Part shown: positions 34,225 to 42,612 of the stretch, piece after piece | Numbering within the stretch: position 1 is the stretch's first letter | Layout of the letters: each line of letters opens with the position of its first letter | Assembly (NCBI GenBank): GCA_942492065.1 | Contig: CALODV010000008.1 | Location: 930,001-994,000, forward strand | Source of the DNA: G963665815 sp942492065 | GTDB lineage: Bacteria > Cloacimonadota > Cloacimonadia > Cloacimonadales > JAIOQZ01 | Direction of reading: 5' to 3' | DNA length: 64,000 nt | Made by a program: the position numbers and the translations under genes | Notes under the pieces: model-generated | Databases searched by the model: none | What the model was told of the DNA's origin: nothing | Seen by the model: only the letters and a program-made list of their open reading frames with translations

Positions 34225-35954
34225 TGTACGACTTATCTTCCAGCTTACTGGACACATATACAGAGTCCAAACCGGACAAAATAAGATATATTGGAAGTGG
34301 GTTACCGGGTGGAAAAGCTTCCGGTCTCATACGACTAAATAAGATTCTTGATAAGAATCTCCCTGAGCGTGAAATAGATGGAATGAGAGTTGATATTCCT
34401 GATATGTTCGTAATCCTCAGTGATGTTTTCGACCAGTTCATGGCTAACAATGATCTTTATGAAATTGCTCTATCAGATTCTTCAGATGAAGAAATAGCTC
34501 TATCTTTTGTTAATTCATCTATCGGACCTTTGTTTACCGGAGAGCTATATGAAGTAATAGACTCTATAAGTGATCCTTTAGCTGTCAGATCATCAAGTAT
34601 ATGCGAGGACTCTTTGAATGAACCTTTTGCAGGTGTTTATGAGACAAAAATGATTGCAAATAACCAGTTTGAAAAATCAGTAAGATTTAAGTCTTTTGTG
34701 GATGCAGTCAAGTTCGTGTACGCTTCATTATTTTTCAAACAGTCAAAAGAGTATTTCAAATCGACAGGTTATGACATCAAACAGGAAAAAATGGCAGTTA
34801 TTGTTCAGGGTGTCACAGGAGATCATTATGGTGAATATTATCACCCACTATTATCCGGTGTACTTAAATCATATAATTTCTATCCATCAGAGGCGATAAA
34901 ACCTGATTCGGGATTTGCTGCTCTTGCCTACGGAATGGGTAAAACAATAGTGGATGGTTCAACCTGCTGGAGTTACTGCCCCACATGTCCGCAAACACCT
35001 CAACCCTTTAATGGAATTAAGGACATGCTGAATAATACACAGAAAAAATTCTGGTCTATAAATCTTCAGGCAACTAATAATTTCAATCCTATATCTCAGG
35101 ATGAATACATGATAAAAAAATCGATATTCGATAAAGATGTCCGTGGTAAACTGAATTATGTCTGCTGCTCTTATGACTACAGAAATGATATGCTTGTTCC
35201 CGGTGTGATGGACATGTGTTCCCCTGTAATGGATTTCTCGCCCATACTAAAAGATGAGATAATGCCATTGAATAAAATAGTAAAACAAGTAATGGATATG
35301 TGTGAAAAGGATACAGGTGATAAAGTAGAGATAGAGTTTGCTGTGTCTCAGAAACAGAAATCAGGCAACAAAGCATTTTTCAGTCTTCTCCAGTTGAGAC
35401 CAATCAATATCTCACACGATCTTATCGATGTTCCAGTTGAAATGTTCAGCGATAAAGATACTATTCTCAGTTCTGATAAAGTTATGGGTAATGGTACCTG
35501 CACAACACTAAAAGATATAATCTATATAAAACCTGAAGCATTCAATATTTCTGAGACTGAACAGATTGCATCTGATATCTCCGAATTGAACTATAACTTC
35601 AGAGATGGTGGAAGATATCTGCTAATTGGTTTTGGTCGCTGGGGAACATCTGATAAGTGGTGCGGAATCCCGGTAAACTGGTCTCAGATCTCCAGAGCTC
35701 AAGCTATTGTTGAAACTGTGTTACCTACAATGAAGCCTGATTTCAGCCAGGGTGCTCATTTCTTTCACAATATGACAGCTCATAATGTTTTCTATTTCTC
35801 AGTCAATAATGAGCATTCCAAGAAATTGGATTGGACATGGATTCAAACCCAAAAAGTTGTTAATGAAACTCGTTATGTTCGCCATGTGAGACTGGAAAGA
35901 AATCTGAGAATTCTGGTTGATGGCAGAAGTAACAGAGGGGTTATACTTAAATGA
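34224..35954 (+). CDS. PEP synthase-type ATP-grasp (PPDK_N) protein lacking the catalytic C-terminal domains
   Basis: A 576-residue protein. The start ATG 34224 overlaps the gdhA stop (GAGG 9 nt upstream); an in-frame ATG at 34215 is possible. Residues 25-420 are the N-terminal ATP-binding domain of PEP synthase/PPDK: GSGLPGGKASGLIRL, AVRSSSICEDSLNEPFAG, and LLQLRPI near the end. The following part has YLLIGFGRWGTSDKW and QGAHFFHNM, blocks shared with the next protein. The phosphohistidine domain and PEP barrel of true PEP synthase are absent, so it cannot complete that reaction alone. Four cysteines at about 256-263 (CWSYCPTCP) are unusual. Function unknown. Confidence 0.78.
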   Translation: MYDLSSSLLDTYTESKPDKIRYIGSGLPGGKASGLIRLNKILDKNLPEREIDGMRVDIPDMFVILSDVFDQFMANNDLYEIALSDSSDEEIALSFVNSSIGPLFTGELYEVIDSISDPLAVRSSSICEDSLNEPFAGVYETKMIANNQFEKSVRFKSFVDAVKFVYASLFFKQSKEYFKSTGYDIKQEKMAVIVQGVTGDHYGEYYHPLLSGVLKSYNFYPSEAIKPDSGFAALAYGMGKTIVDGSTCWSYCPTCPQTPQPFNGIKDMLNNTQKKFWSINLQATNNFNPISQDEYMIKKSIFDKDVRGKLNYVCCSYDYRNDMLVPGVMDMCSPVMDFSPILKDEIMPLNKIVKQVMDMCEKDTGDKVEIEFAVSQKQKSGNKAFFSLLQLRPINISHDLIDVPVEMFSDKDTILSSDKVMGNGTCTTLKDIIYIKPEAFNISETEQIASDISELNYNFRDGGRYLLIGFGRWGTSDKWCGIPVNWSQISRAQAIVETVLPTMKPDFSQGAHFFHNMTAHNVFYFSVNNEHSKKLDWTWIQTQKVVNETRYVRHVRLERNLRILVDGRSNRGVILK

Positions 35955-38900
35955 TACATAACAAAGACTCAAGACATATTATTTATGAGTTAACTGAAAG
36001 ACAGAAAGAACTTAACTGCATACATGATGTTGAAAACATTCTGACAAATTTTGATTTAACTTATGATGAAATATTCAAATCATTACTTCAGATATTACCA
36101 TTAGGTTGGCAGTTCCCTGAACAATGCTTTGGAGAAATTGAGTATCTTAATAATATATATAAAACATCTAAAGACAAAGCTACGGAATATGTTCAGTCTT
36201 CACCATTACATAAGAACAATGTGCATTATGGTGAGATAAGAATTTACTACAAGGAAGTTCCAGATCAGCATAGAGAAAAGCCTTTTCTACTGGAAGAATA
36301 TTCACTGCTTAATACTATTGCCAGCATGCTTGCATCTTACCTTGCAGTAAGATCAATAAAGTCCGGAGCTAAAGCAGAAAAAGAAGAAGTTATCAACCGC
36401 AGTGAGTGGAAAATAGTTGTTAACATGCTTAAGAACACAGATGTAAGACTTTACATTAAGATTGCCAGAAAGATCCTTAATCTTATGTTCCAGACAGGTC
36501 TTTCTGATCAGGTTGATATTTATTCTGTGCTTGGTAAAAATCCCGAGTTGACAAATCCTGAAGTGTTTCAGGAGATAAACACTCCATCCAAAAAAAATGA
36601 GTTTCAGGCTTCCATAGCTCAAAGTACAAAGCTTTTCGAGCTTGCTGAACAGAACTTATCGGATGAAGATCTGATGATTAATGTGAACAGATGGATTCAG
36701 GAAGATAAACTCAGTTTTTTAATAGCTGCTTTGAAGAATAAGCATACCCCGCTTTATGGGATTCAGGATGCAATAACAAGGTATATAAATCTAGAGTTGG
36801 ATGAAAGTAAACTTTCACCATATTCATACATGAACGTCAAAGTTCTACTTATACAGAGACTTTTCACGAGTCATCTCAAATTTGTTAACATTGCGAAAAA
36901 CTATATAGAACTTCCTGATTTCAATGAAGTTCTACAACACACTGTTTATCCAACAAATTCTCATGGTAAACTTGGTGGAAAAAGCACAGGACTTTACTTC
37001 GCTAACAATATAATTAAAAGAGAAACAGATCCTGAGTTTCATAAAAGCGTAAAAACTCCTGAGACATGGTATATAGCTTCCGATGCAATGCTAAGTTTTC
37101 TTCATTTCAACAATCTGGAAGAGATGGTTGAACAAAAATACAAAGATATTGAGCAGGTACGGGCTGAATACAGCAATATTGTTCAAATTTTCAAAAACTC
37201 AAGTTTTCCTCACGAAATTTCGAAGGGTCTGTCTCACATTTTGGACTCCTTAGGTAATAAACCTGTGATAGTACGCAGTTCATCTCTCCTGGAAGATAGT
37301 TTTGGAGCTGCATTCTCCGGTAAATACAAGAGCCTCTTCCTAGCTAACCAGGGAACAAAGGAAGAAAGGCTTGCAGCTTTAAAAGACGCTATTGCAGAAG
37401 TATACGCATCAATTGTCGGGCCAGACCCTATTGAGTATCGTAAGGAACACGGATTTATAGATTTTCAGGAAGAAATGGCAATTCTTATACAGGAAGTCGT
37501 AGGAGTAAAAACGGGCAAATATTTTCTTCCCGCCTTCGCCGGAGTCGCCTTTTCAAACAACGAGTTTCGCTGGTCATCACGAATTGAGCGGAATGACGGG
37601 CTTATAAGGTTGGTTCCGGGACTTGGAACAAGGGCTGTAGACCGTCTTAGCAGTGATTATTGTATTCTGGCTTCACCAGGTAAACCCGGAATAAGAGTTA
37701 ATGCTTCAACGGATGAATTCCTCAGATACTGTCCAAGATATATTGATTTAATAAATCTGGAATCAAACTCTTTTGAAACACTTCCTATTTCTGATGTAGT
37801 AAAAGAATGCAAAGATGATTTCCCAATGTTCCAAAAACTGTTCTCCGTGTACAGCGATGGAAATCTGTATGAGAAATCAGGATTCACAATTGATTTCGAT
37901 AGTGAACAGATTATAGTAACAGGAAATAATCTGATCAATAACACTAACTTCCTTAAAAGAATGAACACTATTCTTCAGATACTGAACACAAAAATGGGAA
38001 CTCCGGTTGACATTGAATTCGCAGTAGTAAATGATGATATATATTTACTTCAATGCAGACCCCAGACTTTCTCTATTCATGATGAGCCACTTCCAATACC
38101 GAAAGATATACCAAAGAAAGATATACTTTTCTCTGCAAACAAATATATTTCTAATGGAAGAATTCCTGAAATCACTCACATTGTTTATGTTGATCCTGAA
38201 AAATACTCTGATTTACGTCGAATAGATGATTTGAAGAAAGTCGGACGCTGTATAGGTAAGTTGAACCTTCTACTACCGAAGAAAAAATTCATTCTGCTTG
38301 GTCCAGGAAGATGGGGTTCCAAAGGCGACATTAAACTTGGTGTCAATGTAACATATTCTGATATAAACAAAACTGCTGTTTTAATTGAGATTGCAAAAGA
38401 AAAAGGACGTTATCTACCAGACCTATCATTCGGAACTCATTTCTTTCAGGATCTTGTTGAGGCACAGATCAGATATATACCACTCTATCCAGATAAGAAA
38501 GAAATCATTTTCAATTATAGTTTTTTTAATTGTGCAGAAAATATTTTAGTAAAAATGCTTCCGGAATACAAAGATTTGTCTGATGTAGTAAAAGTTATCG
38601 ATGTTCAGGCTGAAACTGGTGGAAATATTCTAAACATTGTAATGAATTCAGAACTTGAAGAGGCTCTTGCATTTATAAAGAAGCCTGAGAACCTTCAAGA
38701 CAACACATCCTACCTGTATAACACCTCTGATATTATTGATGAAAATCACTGGTATTGGCGCATGGAAATTGCAGAGTATATAGCTTCTCAATTGGAATCC
38801 GAACAATTTGGCGTAAAAAACCTTTACATTTTTGGCTCTGTGAAAAATGCAAGTTCCGGACCATCTAGTGATATAGATTTGCTTGTTCACTTTGTCGGAA

Positions 38901-39106
38901 CTGACGATCAAAAGGAAAAGCTCGGAATTTGGTTCAATGCATGGAGTATGTGCCTTGATCATATTAATTACCTTAAAACAGGTTATAAAACCGGGGGACT
39001 TCTTGATATTCACTATGTTACTGATGAAGATATTGAAAATAAATCAAGTTTTGCTGTAAAAATAAATGCCGTCACAGATGCTGCCAGAAAACTGGAGATT
39101 AGATAA
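35951..39106 (+). CDS. Sensor module - PPDK_N ATP-grasp - nucleotidyltransferase fusion protein
   Basis: A 1051-residue cytosolic protein overlapping the previous gene by 4 nt. Residues 13-130: the sensor module shared with the kinase at 29907 (ERQKELNCIHDVENI, ILPLGWQFPE, KPFLLEEYSLLNTIA). Residues 335-700: ATP-grasp of PEP synthase type (KLGGKSTGLYFAN, VRSSSLLEDSFGAAFSGKY, LLQCRPQT). Residues 770-880: ILLGPGRWGSKG and GTHFFQDLVEAQI. Residues 938-1050: a minimal nucleotidyltransferase (LYIFGSVKNASSGPSSDIDLL; Gly-Ser and Asp-x-Asp in place). No phosphohistidine or PEP barrel. I infer a regulated nucleotide- or phosphate-transferring device rather than a carbon-metabolism enzyme. Confidence 0.8.
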   Translation: MIHNKDSRHIIYELTERQKELNCIHDVENILTNFDLTYDEIFKSLLQILPLGWQFPEQCFGEIEYLNNIYKTSKDKATEYVQSSPLHKNNVHYGEIRIYYKEVPDQHREKPFLLEEYSLLNTIASMLASYLAVRSIKSGAKAEKEEVINRSEWKIVVNMLKNTDVRLYIKIARKILNLMFQTGLSDQVDIYSVLGKNPELTNPEVFQEINTPSKKNEFQASIAQSTKLFELAEQNLSDEDLMINVNRWIQEDKLSFLIAALKNKHTPLYGIQDAITRYINLELDESKLSPYSYMNVKVLLIQRLFTSHLKFVNIAKNYIELPDFNEVLQHTVYPTNSHGKLGGKSTGLYFANNIIKRETDPEFHKSVKTPETWYIASDAMLSFLHFNNLEEMVEQKYKDIEQVRAEYSNIVQIFKNSSFPHEISKGLSHILDSLGNKPVIVRSSSLLEDSFGAAFSGKYKSLFLANQGTKEERLAALKDAIAEVYASIVGPDPIEYRKEHGFIDFQEEMAILIQEVVGVKTGKYFLPAFAGVAFSNNEFRWSSRIERNDGLIRLVPGLGTRAVDRLSSDYCILASPGKPGIRVNASTDEFLRYCPRYIDLINLESNSFETLPISDVVKECKDDFPMFQKLFSVYSDGNLYEKSGFTIDFDSEQIIVTGNNLINNTNFLKRMNTILQILNTKMGTPVDIEFAVVNDDIYLLQCRPQTFSIHDEPLPIPKDIPKKDILFSANKYISNGRIPEITHIVYVDPEKYSDLRRIDDLKKVGRCIGKLNLLLPKKKFILLGPGRWGSKGDIKLGVNVTYSDINKTAVLIEIAKEKGRYLPDLSFGTHFFQDLVEAQIRYIPLYPDKKEIIFNYSFFNCAENILVKMLPEYKDLSDVVKVIDVQAETGGNILNIVMNSELEEALAFIKKPENLQDNTSYLYNTSDIIDENHWYWRMEIAEYIASQLESEQFGVKNLYIFGSVKNASSGPSSDIDLLVHFVGTDDQKEKLGIWFNAWSMCLDHINYLKTGYKTGGLLDIHYVTDEDIENKSSFAVKINAVTDAARKLEIR

Positions 39107-39990
39107 TGATGAAAGCTTTGTTCACAAGTGATCTTCACTGTAAGGTACACAAGTACGAATTTCTGTTCGACACTATAAGAACAGAAATACCGGCTGTCGT
39201 ATTTATCAGTGGTGATCTGACAAGCTTATCATGTAATCAGACTCAGAAGGAATCTCCTGGGGATTTCTACAGCGGATATCTTACTGATAAACTTGAAGCA
39301 CTTAAGCTGGAGCTTAACCAGCACTATCCCGAGATTTTCGTTATCCCCGGTAATGATGATGGCAAACAAGCTGTTTCTTCACTTAGAAAGCTTGAAGATC
39401 GCAAACTGCTAACTAATGTCAATGGACGTTTCTGCAGGTTTGGTCAATATACAATATTTGGTTATTCTTATGTGCCTCCAACACCATTCCCCAACAAAGA
39501 CTGGGAGAAATATGATGTTTCAGCTTTTGTTGACGTAGGCTGTGTTTCACCTGAAGAAGGATACAGATCAGAAGCAGTTAGTTTTCATGATTTGAGATAC
39601 TATACAATTAAGAAAGATCTGGAATTACTTTTTGAGAACAAGAATAAAGAATCACTGATCTGCCTGTTCCACTCACCACCGTATCAAACTAAATTAGACC
39701 GTGCTGCATTAGATGGAAAACTCTTTAATGGTGTCCCTTTGGATGTACACGTCGGCAGTATAGCAATAAAAGATTTTATAATTGATAAAAAACCGTTTCT
39801 TTCTCTGCATGGACATGTTCATGAGTCTACGACTATAACCGGTTGTTGGACGGAACGTCTAAATAAAACTATTTGTATGCAGGGAGCATCACTAATGAAT
39901 GAGGCAATTGTAATAAATATTGATCTTGAAAATCCGGAATCTGCAGAGATAAAAATAAATCCAAAGACGAATGATTCCGGATATAAATGA
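39106..39990 (+). CDS. Calcineurin-like metallophosphoesterase
   Basis: A 294-residue protein starting 1 nt into the preceding stop (TAATGATG). All metal motifs of the family are present: FTSDLHCKVH (Asp9, His11), VFISGDLTS, VIPGNDDG in place of GNHD, LFHSPPYQT, and LHGHVHES. Such enzymes cleave phosphomonoesters or diesters, including nucleotides. Fourth gene of the gdhA operon, it may hydrolyse a product of the ATP-grasp/nucleotidyltransferase proteins (inferred). It ends before a strong terminator. Confidence 0.88.
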   Translation: MMKALFTSDLHCKVHKYEFLFDTIRTEIPAVVFISGDLTSLSCNQTQKESPGDFYSGYLTDKLEALKLELNQHYPEIFVIPGNDDGKQAVSSLRKLEDRKLLTNVNGRFCRFGQYTIFGYSYVPPTPFPNKDWEKYDVSAFVDVGCVSPEEGYRSEAVSFHDLRYYTIKKDLELLFENKNKESLICLFHSPPYQTKLDRAALDGKLFNGVPLDVHVGSIAIKDFIIDKKPFLSLHGHVHESTTITGCWTERLNKTICMQGASLMNEAIVINIDLENPESAEIKINPKTNDSGYK

Positions 39991-40032
39991 AAGTATTATT
40001 AAAATACTATAAATAACTCCAATTGAAAGAAA

Positions 40033-40094
40033 GCCTGTTTACATAGTAACACTAACCCACCAAGCCTTGTGTTAAAGTAAGCAGGCATTTTTTA
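40033..40094 (+). terminator. Terminator of the gdhA operon
   Basis: GCCTGTTTAC (40033-40042) pairs with GTAAGCAGGC (40077-40086, one G-T pair); an inner AACAC / GTGTT stem continues it. ATTTTTTATT follows. It is the first clear terminator after the response regulator gene. Confidence 0.8.
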
Positions 40095-40134
40095 TTATTG
40101 AAATTCATCTCTACAATAAATCATCTTTGTTGTA

Positions 40135-40174
40135 CTTGACTAATTTTATGACATATACTTTCCTTCTAGTCAAG
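40135..40174 (+). promoter_or_regulatory. Promoter with flanking inverted repeat before the DUF3795 gene
   Basis: CTTGACTA (40135-40142) and TAGTCAAG (40167-40174) are perfect inverted partners 24 nt apart; the first contains the TTGACT of a promoter whose TATACT lies at 40154-40159. AATTTTATG follows each arm or nearly so. A repressor bound to both arms would cover the promoter. Confidence 0.45.
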
Positions 40175-40193
40175 ATAATTTTATGGAGATTAT

Positions 40194-40484
40194 ATGATTT
40201 CTGTTTGTGGAGTTATATGCAAAACTGATTGCTGTTCATTTGGAAAATCCTGCAAAGGCTGTAATAAACTCAACGGTAAAGTGTCGTGGGTTGAATTTAT
40301 TGGTAAATCCGTGTGTCCAATTTATCAGTGTGCAGAAGATAAAAAAATTTCATCTTGCGGTCTATGTGAAAAAAGACCCTGCGATATCTGGCTGATCGAA
40401 ACCAGAAATCCTTCTGTTTCAGAAGAAGTTTTTATGGAAGATATAAGAAGTAGACTGAGTAATCTTAATAAAATCTACTCATAA
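40194..40484 (+). CDS. DUF3795-type cysteine-rich protein
   Basis: A 96-residue protein after a TGGAG site. It holds ten or more cysteines in pairs: CGVICKTDCC, CKGCNKL, VCPIYQC, CGLCEKRPC. The order matches DUF3795 proteins, small predicted zinc- or iron-binding folds of unknown function common in anaerobes. The IWLIETRNP and MEDIRSRLSNL ending is helical. Monocistronic: its own promoter is upstream and a convergent terminator downstream. Confidence 0.75.
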   Translation: MISVCGVICKTDCCSFGKSCKGCNKLNGKVSWVEFIGKSVCPIYQCAEDKKISSCGLCEKRPCDIWLIETRNPSVSEEVFMEDIRSRLSNLNKIYS

Positions 40485-40510
40485 AAAAAGGCTTCCAATT
40501 AAGGAAGCCT
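40483..40510 (-). terminator. Terminator of the minus-strand solute-binding operon
   Basis: Minus-strand stem AGGCTTCC / GGAAGCCT with a 6-nt loop (40489-40510) followed by seven T on the minus strand (40489-40483). It overlaps the stop of the DUF3795 gene and may also serve it. Confidence 0.8.
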
Positions 40511-40529
40511 CCTGAAGAGTCAATTGATT

Positions 40530-41279
40530 CTAGTTCGCCGGTTTGAGGTTATACATATCAAGAATTTCTTTTATCTTGCCTGAATCGGTTAACTCTTTCA
40601 GTTTATTGTTGAATTTGTCGAAAGTTGCTTTATCAATATTGGCTTTAAGGAATCCGATATAATAGTTGAGTTTTTTTGAATGACCGGCATATCTTACATT
40701 TGTAAGCTTCAGCCTGCGTATAAGGTGATTGCCTACATCGGTGTTAGAAAAAACAGCCTGAGCATCATTTAGAGATAACTGCTGGAAGGCAGCTTCATCC
40801 AGAGGGTATACATCAATCTTAATCGATTTTTCAATATCAGCGATTTTTCTGAGACTTTTCTCGGTGTTAGACGGACCATAAACTGCAATCTTGTAATCAA
40901 GAAGCTGCTTGGGATTGTTATATTCCAGGTTGTCTGTATCCTTCACAAAGAATCCATATTCCGTCTCATTAATTGGATGACTAAAATACAACCATGATTC
41001 TCTGCTCTTGTTTCGGCCCATAACAAACAAAGCATGAGCTTCTCCATTTTTAGCTTTTTCAATAGCTTCACCCCATTCAAAAAGCCCAAATTCAGCTTCT
41101 ACACCAATTTCTTTACATACAAGTTTAATAACGTCTACATAAGGACCGCTTACTTCACCATTAAACTTGAAGCTGAATGGTGAGAAGTCCTGTGTGTAAA
41201 ACACAATCTTATCGACCGCAATTGCATAGGTTGCTACAAATAATAAAACTAATAGTGTAACCAGTTTTTTACTTAACAT
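40530..41279 (-). CDS. Periplasmic solute-binding protein, SBP_bac_3 family
   Basis: A 249-residue exported protein with the signal peptide LVTLLVLLFVATYAIA. The SBP_bac_3 fold covers the rest: FYTQDFSPFSFKFNGEVSGPYVDVIKLV, the small-domain GEAHALFVMGRNKSRESW, and NTDVGNHLIRRL. There is no ABC permease or ATPase nearby. The family binds amino acids or similar small molecules in the periplasm, for uptake or for signalling. It is third in the operon after the ankyrin gene. Ligand unknown; the Arg in RNKSRE is at a typical carboxylate-binding place. Confidence 0.82.
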   Translation of the reverse strand: MLSKKLVTLLVLLFVATYAIAVDKIVFYTQDFSPFSFKFNGEVSGPYVDVIKLVCKEIGVEAEFGLFEWGEAIEKAKNGEAHALFVMGRNKSRESWLYFSHPINETEYGFFVKDTDNLEYNNPKQLLDYKIAVYGPSNTEKSLRKIADIEKSIKIDVYPLDEAAFQQLSLNDAQAVFSNTDVGNHLIRRLKLTNVRYAGHSKKLNYYIGFLKANIDKATFDKFNNKLKELTDSGKIKEILDMYNLKPAN

Positions 41280-41321
41280 TTCTTTACCTCTCTCATCTTT
41301 ATTTAGAAAAACTTTACTCAG

Positions 41322-42116
41322 TTATGTCAGCAGAGAACCATTTTCAGCCAGATAATCAACAATGTTCAGGTTATCATTCCTCGCAGCAGTGTGTAAAGCA
41401 TTCATGAACTCCTTGTTCTTAATGTTTACATCTGCCTTGTTATTGATCAATATGCGAACAATCTCAAAGTGTCCATTGCGAGCAGCCTCATGTAGCGGAG
41501 TATTCCCATACTTGTTAATTGCGTTAATGTTAGCACCTTTTGCAATGAGATATTCCACTATATCCTTATGCCCATTCCTTGCTGAAACATGCAGAGGAGT
41601 TGAATGGTCCGCAGTCTGTGGTGAGTTCATTACAAGATCATTGTCTTCGTCTACCAGAGATTTTACAATCTCAAGATACCCGTTAAGAGATGACTTGTGT
41701 AATGCATATTCTTTATCATAAATAGTTTTTGCTTTGTGAGCACCCTTATTTACCAAATACTCCACAATCTCGGTATAACCGGCAACTAACGCCTCATACA
41801 ATGGATTTTTACCATATGAACTTTCTGAGTTTATGTTTGCTCCGTTACTTATAAGGTATTCAACAATTTCTGAATTCCCTCTTCTTATAGCTTCATGAAG
41901 AGCAGTTAAACCGTCATGTTCATTTTTTGCATTTACATCTGCCCCATTTTCAACGAGAAATTTTATAACGTCGATTTGTCCATGGTACGCAGCAACAGGT
42001 AAGGCTTTTTCACCATTTTCTGATTGAGTATTGATATTCACACCACTTTTTAGTAATTCTTTCATTCTTTCGATGTTTCCGCTTATGATAGAGGAAAAGA
42101 ATTTTCTTGTTAACAT
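41322..42116 (-). CDS. Ankyrin repeat protein
   Basis: A 264-residue protein made almost wholly of about seven ankyrin repeats, for example GEKALPVAAYHGQIDVIKFL, GLTALHEAIRRGNSEIVEYL, HSTPLHVSARNGHKDIVEYL and GNTPLHEAARNGHFEIVRIL. No signal peptide, so it is probably cytosolic and binds another protein. A CAGGAGA site precedes the ATG. It lies between a small unknown gene and a solute-binding protein, both on the same strand with gaps of 29 and 42 nt. Confidence 0.9.
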   Translation of the reverse strand: MLTRKFFSSIISGNIERMKELLKSGVNINTQSENGEKALPVAAYHGQIDVIKFLVENGADVNAKNEHDGLTALHEAIRRGNSEIVEYLISNGANINSESSYGKNPLYEALVAGYTEIVEYLVNKGAHKAKTIYDKEYALHKSSLNGYLEIVKSLVDEDNDLVMNSPQTADHSTPLHVSARNGHKDIVEYLIAKGANINAINKYGNTPLHEAARNGHFEIVRILINNKADVNIKNKEFMNALHTAARNDNLNIVDYLAENGSLLT

Positions 42117-42145
42117 TTTGTCTCCTGATGATTGTTATGATAGTA

Positions 42146-42343
42146 TTAAACTGCGTCCTTGAGTTTTGCCATCAGATTTGTCTTTGCTTTTCTGATCGTA
42201 ACTCCAATACCAGTTACGGTGACAAACTCCGGCTGATTGTTTCCTTGAAGATCAGTTTTGGAAAAATCATTTTTTGTCAGTAATGCAACAACATAGTAAA
42301 CACCATTAATCAATTTCGGTTTAAAGAACTTTCTTATGTACAT
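42146..42343 (-). CDS. Small protein of unknown function
   Basis: A 65-residue protein. The start at 42343 has AAGGAG 8 nt upstream; an in-frame ATG at 42400 has none. Sequence features: basic start MYIRKFFKPKLI, a short hydrophobic strand GVYYVVALLT, FVTVTGIGVTIRKAK, and a helical end. It is the first gene of the ankyrin/solute-binding operon. No family recognised. Confidence 0.5.
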   Translation of the reverse strand: MYIRKFFKPKLINGVYYVVALLTKNDFSKTDLQGNNQPEFVTVTGIGVTIRKAKTNLMAKLKDAV

Positions 42344-42560
42344 ATCTTTCTCCTTGGTTTTAGAAAATAATATATTCATTTTTTGGGAAAAAGTAAACAT
42401 TAAAAAATTAACTACATTCAGTAATTATTTACCATGAAAAGCAATTATTAGTTTTTTCACAGAAAAAATCAGCACACTTTTAATCAGTTGCTTAGTTTGT
42501 AACCTTGATTGATTAATCATTAGTTAACATCTTTTATCATAAAGTAAAATGTATGTCAAC
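42344..42560 (-). promoter_or_regulatory. Long leader and putative promoter of the ankyrin operon
   Basis: About 215 nt of very AT-rich DNA. On the minus strand TTGACA (42559-42554) is followed after 12 nt by TATGAT (42541-42536). That would leave an mRNA leader near 190 nt. No riboswitch structure that I can name. Confidence 0.3.
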
Positions 42561-42590
42561 AAAAAAAAAGACAGCTGAAGCTGTCTTTTT
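42561..42590 (-). terminator. Terminator of the FG-GAP array (bidirectional shape)
   Basis: AGACAGC (42569-42575) / GCTGTCT (42580-42586) with a 4-nt loop. On the minus strand it is followed by nine T (42569-42561), and a T-run also follows on the + strand. It ends the five-gene secreted array 23 nt after the last stop. Confidence 0.85.
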
Positions 42591-42612
42591 ACTATTTATC
42601 ACAATAAATACA

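Noticed and set aside
34224..39106. The two ATP-grasp genes as a split PEP synthase or PPDK
   Set aside because: Both encode the same N-terminal ATP-binding part; neither contains the phosphohistidine motif or the PEP barrel.
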